The notes below the pieces were generated by a model that did no database searches, had not been told where the DNA came from, and saw only the letters and a program-made list of their open reading frames with translations. Shown in pieces: positions 28,335-31,867 of a stretch of 31,867 nt of DNA. The position numbers and the translations under genes were made by a program. The stretch is from Mesostigma viride (lineage: Eukaryota; Streptophyta; Mesostigmatophyceae; Mesostigmatales; Mesostigmataceae), in contig RPFO01001152.1 of NCBI GenBank assembly GCA_009746045.1, forward strand, positions 1 through 31,867, written 5' to 3'. The stretch's first letter is position 1, and the number at the start of each line of letters is the position of its first letter.

Positions 28335-28717
28335 CTGGCACATTGTACATGTTAGCCCATGACCCCCTGCCTAATACTGCAGCTGAAAGGCTGCAGTGGC
28401 AGCTGGGTAGTTTTCTGACAGTGAGAAGCACTGGTCTAGAAAGTTGGGACATGATGAATGTGTTATTTATTGAATAAAATTTTGTGAGACACTTGTTTGG
28501 ATGACCATGACATGCTGGGGCCTGGAGCACCCATCTCACTCAGTTAAGAAACCATGCTTGAGACATGGGGCCTTTTTAATGCATCTCTTGTACATGTGTG
28601 AGGTGACCTTTGGGTCCTAGTAGGTTATCTGACAGTTTTTTAAGGCATTGGGAATGGCTGCGTCCATTTGATGGCTATGTGTGTTTCTGTTGAAACCCAA
28701 AGAAAACTTAAAGTGGG
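28335..28717 (+). other. 3' untranslated region and polypurine tract of the inner element
   Basis: 383 bp without a gene. It contains AATAAA at about 28474 and ends in AAAGTGGG (28710-28717) directly before the 3' LTR; this is a typical polypurine tract that primes plus-strand cDNA. Confidence 0.7.
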
Positions 28718-29095
28718 AGTTAGTCTAAGTCTCCCGCCTGTAGCCTAAGTGGACACGTGCCAGCACCGCCGGCGCCCAATTGGGTACTGGGACGGTGCTG
28801 GACTAGAACAGTCGTGGCATGGACACGTGGCTGTACTCAGTATGTGATGAGCCGGTACCTCAGTACCGGGACTGTAGTTGTCATGTTAGGACTGACTAGA
28901 TCAGGTTGTAACTGATAGGTTAGTCCGTCCAGGATCAGTAAGTTAGTTTAACTTACGCAAAGTCTGGCCAGCCATCGTTGACGGCTGGCCAGCAGTATAT
29001 GTGCCACATTATCCTAATGCCAAGGTGTCTCGTCGTTCACGCACACACACGCCATTTGGCAGTGCCCGAGCATTCCAGCTTTGTGTTGCATAACT
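28718..29095 (+). repeat. 3' LTR of the inner element, 378 bp
   Basis: By eye identical to 21579-21956, with ends AGTTA...TAACT, followed directly by GTCCA. Confidence 0.95.
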
Positions 29096-29100
29096 GTCCA
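29096..29100 (+). repeat. Target-site duplication of the inner element, right
   Basis: GTCCA, the second copy of 21574-21578. Confidence 0.9.
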
Positions 29101-29731
29101 CGCCTTTGAAGACTTCGTCAAGCTGAGGGAGGACGCCATGGCCAAGGGCTTCTTCGTCGCAGATCGGATGGCCATGGGCGACTTTCTCAAGTCGCTGCAA
29201 CTGGATCCGGTCACCATGGATAATGTGACCATCCACATGCGACAGGTCCATGGCTGGGCAGCCATGACGGATCAGTTGTATGAGTGTTTCAGCGGCAAGT
29301 ACGTGGGGGGTAAGCGCCCTCGTCAGAATGATGAGGAGGCCACTGAACCCACGGTTAAGTCCATGAGGGGATCGGGCCACGGGGGCCCAGCGTCCTCGAG
29401 AGGGCCTGAGACCTCTTCAAGGGGTCGAGGAAGGTCCAGGAGGGGGCGTGACAGAAGGGCTGGACGGGGGACCCCGCCGAAGTCGGGACATCCACAGTCC
29501 CAGTTTGACTTCAAGAGGGTGGGTGGTCCTCCCAAGGCTGGGCCCAGCAGTGGGACCTCACGGGACATCAGTCAGGTGGAATGTTATTTCTGCCAGGGGA
29601 AGGGTCACTTCAGGAATGAGTGTCCCTCGTACCTGAGGCAGGAAGGTCAGAGCAAGCCAGCTCAGGGTGGCAGCAAGGACAAGGCTGGTCCATCCCAGGA
29701 CAAGGGCAAGGGCAAGGCTGCTGATCATTGA
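29101..29731 (+). CDS. Outer element Gag, C-terminal part with zinc knuckle
   Basis: Continues the gag of 21031-21578 on the far side of the inner element, in the same frame once the insertion is removed. It begins AFEDFVKLREDAMAKGFFVA, then has a capsid-like helical region, a basic RG-rich stretch (SRGRGRSRRGRDRRAGRG) and a CCHC zinc knuckle, C-Y-F-C-x4-H-x4-C, at about 29580-29625 for RNA packaging. It ends at TGA (29729-29731); the frame after this stop stays open into the integrase. Confidence 0.8.
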
Positions 29732-31312
29732 TATGAACCTGCACACATCCCTGAACCCTGGAGGGTGCCCCCAGGGGTGTGTAATGAAGCTGCTAGTGAC
29801 AGCAGTGAGGGGCAGCCCCATGCTCTAGTGAAAGAGCCTATTGGACACGATGGGGCAAGCTTGGTTACCACAGAGAGTATGCCAGCTGTAGCTGCAGTGG
29901 TTACTCGCCAACGTGCCCGCCATGGCGGTGCTGAGCCTGAGGTAGGACCTGGTGATGTGGACCCAGGTGGATCTCAGAAGCATTCTGACCGTGCAGGACT
30001 GGCACAGGATGGTCAGGATGAGGATAGGGCTGGAGACAGTCTGACAGGCACGACCCTGGTGCCTCCTGTACATAAGGGATCTGTACATACCTTGAGTGCT
30101 AACAATGACAATAAAAGGTTTTCTCTCTTGTATGACATTGCCTCAAGGTTGCATACCATGTTTGGCCATGCAGCTCAGTCTTTGCAAGTTGCTAGACGGC
30201 TGGGAGGAAGTGAGTTGTACTCCATTTGCCAACAGGTGGCTCAAGCTTGCAAGTGCAGGCTAGTTGCTAGAAAGCCCAAGCAGTCTCATGCCAGGACTCC
30301 TATTTTGCAGCCAGGCCATGTGCAGGTAGATATTCAGAGAATCAGGGGTTTGAAGCTGCTGGTGGCAGTGGACAGATATACCAAGTACAAGACCCTAGAG
30401 ATCCTGCCTGACATGGAGAAGCCTACATTGATTGCTGCTCTGAAGTTGACAAGGAGCAGGTACCCTGGGTTGGAGTTGTTGCAGTGTGACATTCAGTTTG
30501 AGTGCTGTGAGAACCTACCAGAGTTTCCAGAGTTGCTGATTACACCCAGGGAGAGCCACGGCCAGCAAGGGGTGGTGGAGAGAGCCATCCAAGAGATCAA
30601 GACTGTGCTGCTGGTGGAGAGGATTCCAAGGACGTCATCTGCCATTGTGACATCTGCATGGCTACGTTCTGTGGAGGACAGGCTGAACCTGAGGACTCCC
30701 ATGTTCTTTGGTGACATTGCCATCAATCCTCTTATGCTGCATACCAGGATGCTGCCAGCTGATGCTGAGCAGGCATGGAAGGAGAAGCTAGAGGCCAAGT
30801 TCCTCAAGCTGAGGCAGAAAGACAAGGGCTGGAGTGTCCTAGAACCTAACGTTGGACAACAGGTTGTTGTGTGGAAGGAACCAAGCTTTCCAGGGAAACG
30901 TGGCAGCTGGCATGATGGGGTGGTGACCCGAGTAGAAGCCGCTGGCCATAAGTGCTGGGTGGCCATTGATGGCTCCCAAGCAGTGCACCGTCTGTCCTGG
31001 TCAAAGATCCGTCCCCGGGGAGGTAATCAAGGAGACCTCTTCCAGGTGCCCGCTGGTGTACAAGGCGGGGTGACGTGGAGCTTCCTGATCAGGGTGCTAC
31101 AGCTGTATCGAGCCCTCAGGGTGACCCTGGCCCGGCCCCTGGGGTACCTTCACATACGGTGGTTGGGCAAGCAGGCGGACAGGCTGCACCTCCGGAACGG
31201 CCCGACACCAGGCCTAGGGGTGTGCGTCTATCAGATATTGTACAGGCTTTGCAAAGAGCCAAGAAGGAGCCTAAGGTGTCCAAGCTTGTCCAGTTGGATG
31301 AACCTGAGGTAG
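29732..31312 (+). CDS. Outer element integrase frame
   Basis: Same frame as gag, separated from it only by the TGA at 29729-29731; no convincing start codon, so readthrough or an unseen start is needed. About 120 residues of low-complexity linker precede a zinc-binding-like segment (LHTMFGH... and CKC, where CX2C is expected). The core has Asp in HVQVDIQRI, Asp in LLQCDIQF and Glu in GVVERAIQEI, with 29 residues between the last two. A C-terminal SH3-like module (VGQQVVVWKE...GSWHDGVVTRV...WSKIRP) resembles the GPY/F module. No protease precedes it. From about 31040 the frame loses protein character and the -1 frame takes over. Confidence 0.75.
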   Translation, partial: YEPAHIPEPWRVPPGVCNEAASDSSEGQPHALVKEPIGHDGASLVTTESMPAVAAVVTRQRARHGGAEPEVGPGDVDPGGSQKHSDRAGLAQDGQDEDRAGDSLTGTTLVPPVHKGSVHTLSANNDNKRFSLLYDIASRLHTMFGHAAQSLQVARRLGGSELYSICQQVAQACKCRLVARKPKQSHARTPILQPGHVQVDIQRIRGLKLLVAVDRYTKYKTLEILPDMEKPTLIAALKLTRSRYPGLELLQCDIQFECCENLPEFPELLITPRESHGQQGVVERAIQEIKTVLLVERIPRTSSAIVTSAWLRSVEDRLNLRTPMFFGDIAINPLMLHTRMLPADAEQAWKEKLEAKFLKLRQKDKGWSVLEPNVGQQVVVWKEPSFPGKRGSWHDGVVTRVEAAGHKCWVAIDGSQAVHRLSWSKIRPRGGNQGDLFQVPAGVQGGVTWSFLIRVLQLYRALRVTLARPLGYLHIRWLGKQADRLHLRNGPTPGLGVCVYQILYRLCKEPRRSLRCPSLSSWMNLR

Positions 31313-31867
31313 CTGCCATGGAGATAGATACCAATGCACAGGTTTCTGTCATGGGACCTCAGCATACAGGAGAACTGCTGGTCGGAGAACCAAGTTGCCC
31401 CTGGGTGTCTGATTTCAGTGGTAGAACGCATCTAAGGGTGTTGGGAGAGGTTAATGCCCCTGTCATGGGTGTGGATGTGACCTTCCTTGTCCTAGAGGAC
31501 TATGACGGCCCTGTGATTTTGGGTCAGAATTTTCTGGGCAATCCTGGAATTTCTATCAGAGCTACAGCTCTGAGAAGAGATGGCTGGGGGATGATTCCCC
31601 TAGAAAATTTCAGGACAACATTTCCAGTCAGGTGCAGGGCCAAGCCGGTCAAGGGTGTAAAATGGGATGAAGGGGAGGTGCCCCCAGCGGCCAGTTTGGT
31701 TATTCCAGCTGTGTTGCACCCCAGCAGTATTGGCATAACTCACAGGAGCCTTGCTGCACACTCTCCTTTGACATATGATCAGCTGGTCCAAGAGATGAGC
31801 TCGCCTACTTTGTTTGAGGCTTGGAAGCTCGCCTTCTCCAAGGCATTGGAGGATGGTTGCAGTTTGA
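31027..31867 (+). CDS. Outer element protease and start of RT polyprotein (open at window end)
   Basis: Frame -1 relative to integrase, open from 31027 and still open at the last base. A Pro/Gly-rich linker is followed by a retropepsin-like domain: MEIDTNAQVSVMG (31318-31356) for the active-site loop, WVSDFSGRTHLRVLGEV for the following strands, and GPVILGQNFLGNPGISI for the I-L-G loop. The active-site triplet is D-T-N, not D-T-G. Downstream, HSPLTYDQLVQEM...FEAWKLAFSKALEDG aligns with MSPLSYDDIVRDC...LKWLEAFTKAREEW in the inner element just ahead of its RT, so RT should follow outside the window. The -1 shift overlaps the integrase frame by 286 nt (31027-31312). Confidence 0.75.

Larger units (their letters stand above)
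21579..29095 (+). mobile_element. Inner LTR retrotransposon, complete, 7517 bp, Ty1/copia RT with order GAG-INT-PR-RT-RH
   Basis: Two apparently identical 378-bp LTRs with ends AGTTAG...CATAACT are flanked by the 5-bp duplication GTCCA. Contents in order: ORF1a, ORF1b, ORF1c, Gag, zinc knuckle, integrase, protease-RT-RNase H, 3' untranslated region, polypurine tract. RT and RNase H are Ty1/copia type. Protease lies after integrase, unlike the copia order (GAG-PR-INT-RT-RH) or the gypsy order (GAG-PR-RT-RH-INT). Identical LTRs mean recent insertion, so the frame changes between segments are less likely to be decay. The element sits in the gag of a related element. Confidence 0.93.
19215..31867 (+). 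mobile_element. Outer LTR retrotransposon (Ty1/copia-like, order INT-PR), split by the inner element; 3' end outside window
   Basis: The proposed 5' LTR is 19215-19914. Then come a 306-codon ORF1, a gag with a CCHC knuckle that is split by the inner element, an integrase frame and, in the -1 frame, an aspartic protease followed by the start of the RT polyprotein. The window ends before RT. Protein order and many residues match the inner element, so the two are relatives. The left end lies at a CAGTTGC unit of the 40-bp array, so the insertion probably occurred inside the minisatellite, with predicted target duplication GTTGC. The split gag leaves this copy non-autonomous now. Confidence 0.8.

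Overview
Eukaryotic nuclear DNA, most likely from a green alga or other member of the green plant lineage. The evidence is an intron-rich gene whose exons match the plant UBP12/UBP13 (USP7-type) MATH-domain ubiquitin proteases, a truncated organelle-type tRNA-Ser, and heavy repeat content. The species cannot be named from the sequence.

Layout. (1) 1-2808: a >2.8 kb tetranucleotide array (GGGA, with GGGT blocks). It lies in an intron of the next gene. (2) 2900-9281, minus strand: the 5' eight exons of a UBP12/USP7-like gene. They encode a MATH domain and about two thirds of a USP fold. All splice phases agree and the joined 1214 nt have no stop, yet the catalytic Cys box and other USP signature motifs are replaced. 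The gene runs off the left edge. (3) 9326-9761: (TAGG)n and (AG)n microsatellites directly upstream of the gene's ATG. (4) 9762-15887: no convincing gene. This stretch holds a complete 652-bp hAT-type MITE (17-bp TIRs, 8-bp TSD), several short tandem duplications, five copies of the palindrome CCAACGGCCGTTGG (one imperfect), a telomere-like patch and the tRNA-Ser remnant. (5) 15888-19214: TG-rich microsatellite leading into about 79 copies of a 40-bp minisatellite. (6) 19215-31867: two nested LTR retrotransposons. An outer element, open at the right edge, appears to sit inside the minisatellite. Its gag is split by a complete 7517-bp inner element (21579-29095) with identical 378-bp LTRs and a GTCCA target-site duplication.

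The main novelty candidate is this retrotransposon lineage. RT and RNase H are of Ty1/copia type, but in both elements the aspartic protease lies between integrase and reverse transcriptase (GAG-INT-PR-RT-RH in the inner element), instead of the copia order GAG-PR-INT-RT-RH. Both also have LTR ends AGTTA...TAACT instead of TG...CA, a protease triad of D-T-Q or D-T-N instead of D-T-G, a D-29-E integrase spacing, and a -1 frame change between INT and PR-RT. In the inner element every frame change from ORF1 to RT is -1, and one lies on an in-phase G7 slippery heptamer just before the zinc knuckle. The second novelty candidate is the apparently catalytically dead, but open, MATH-USP gene.
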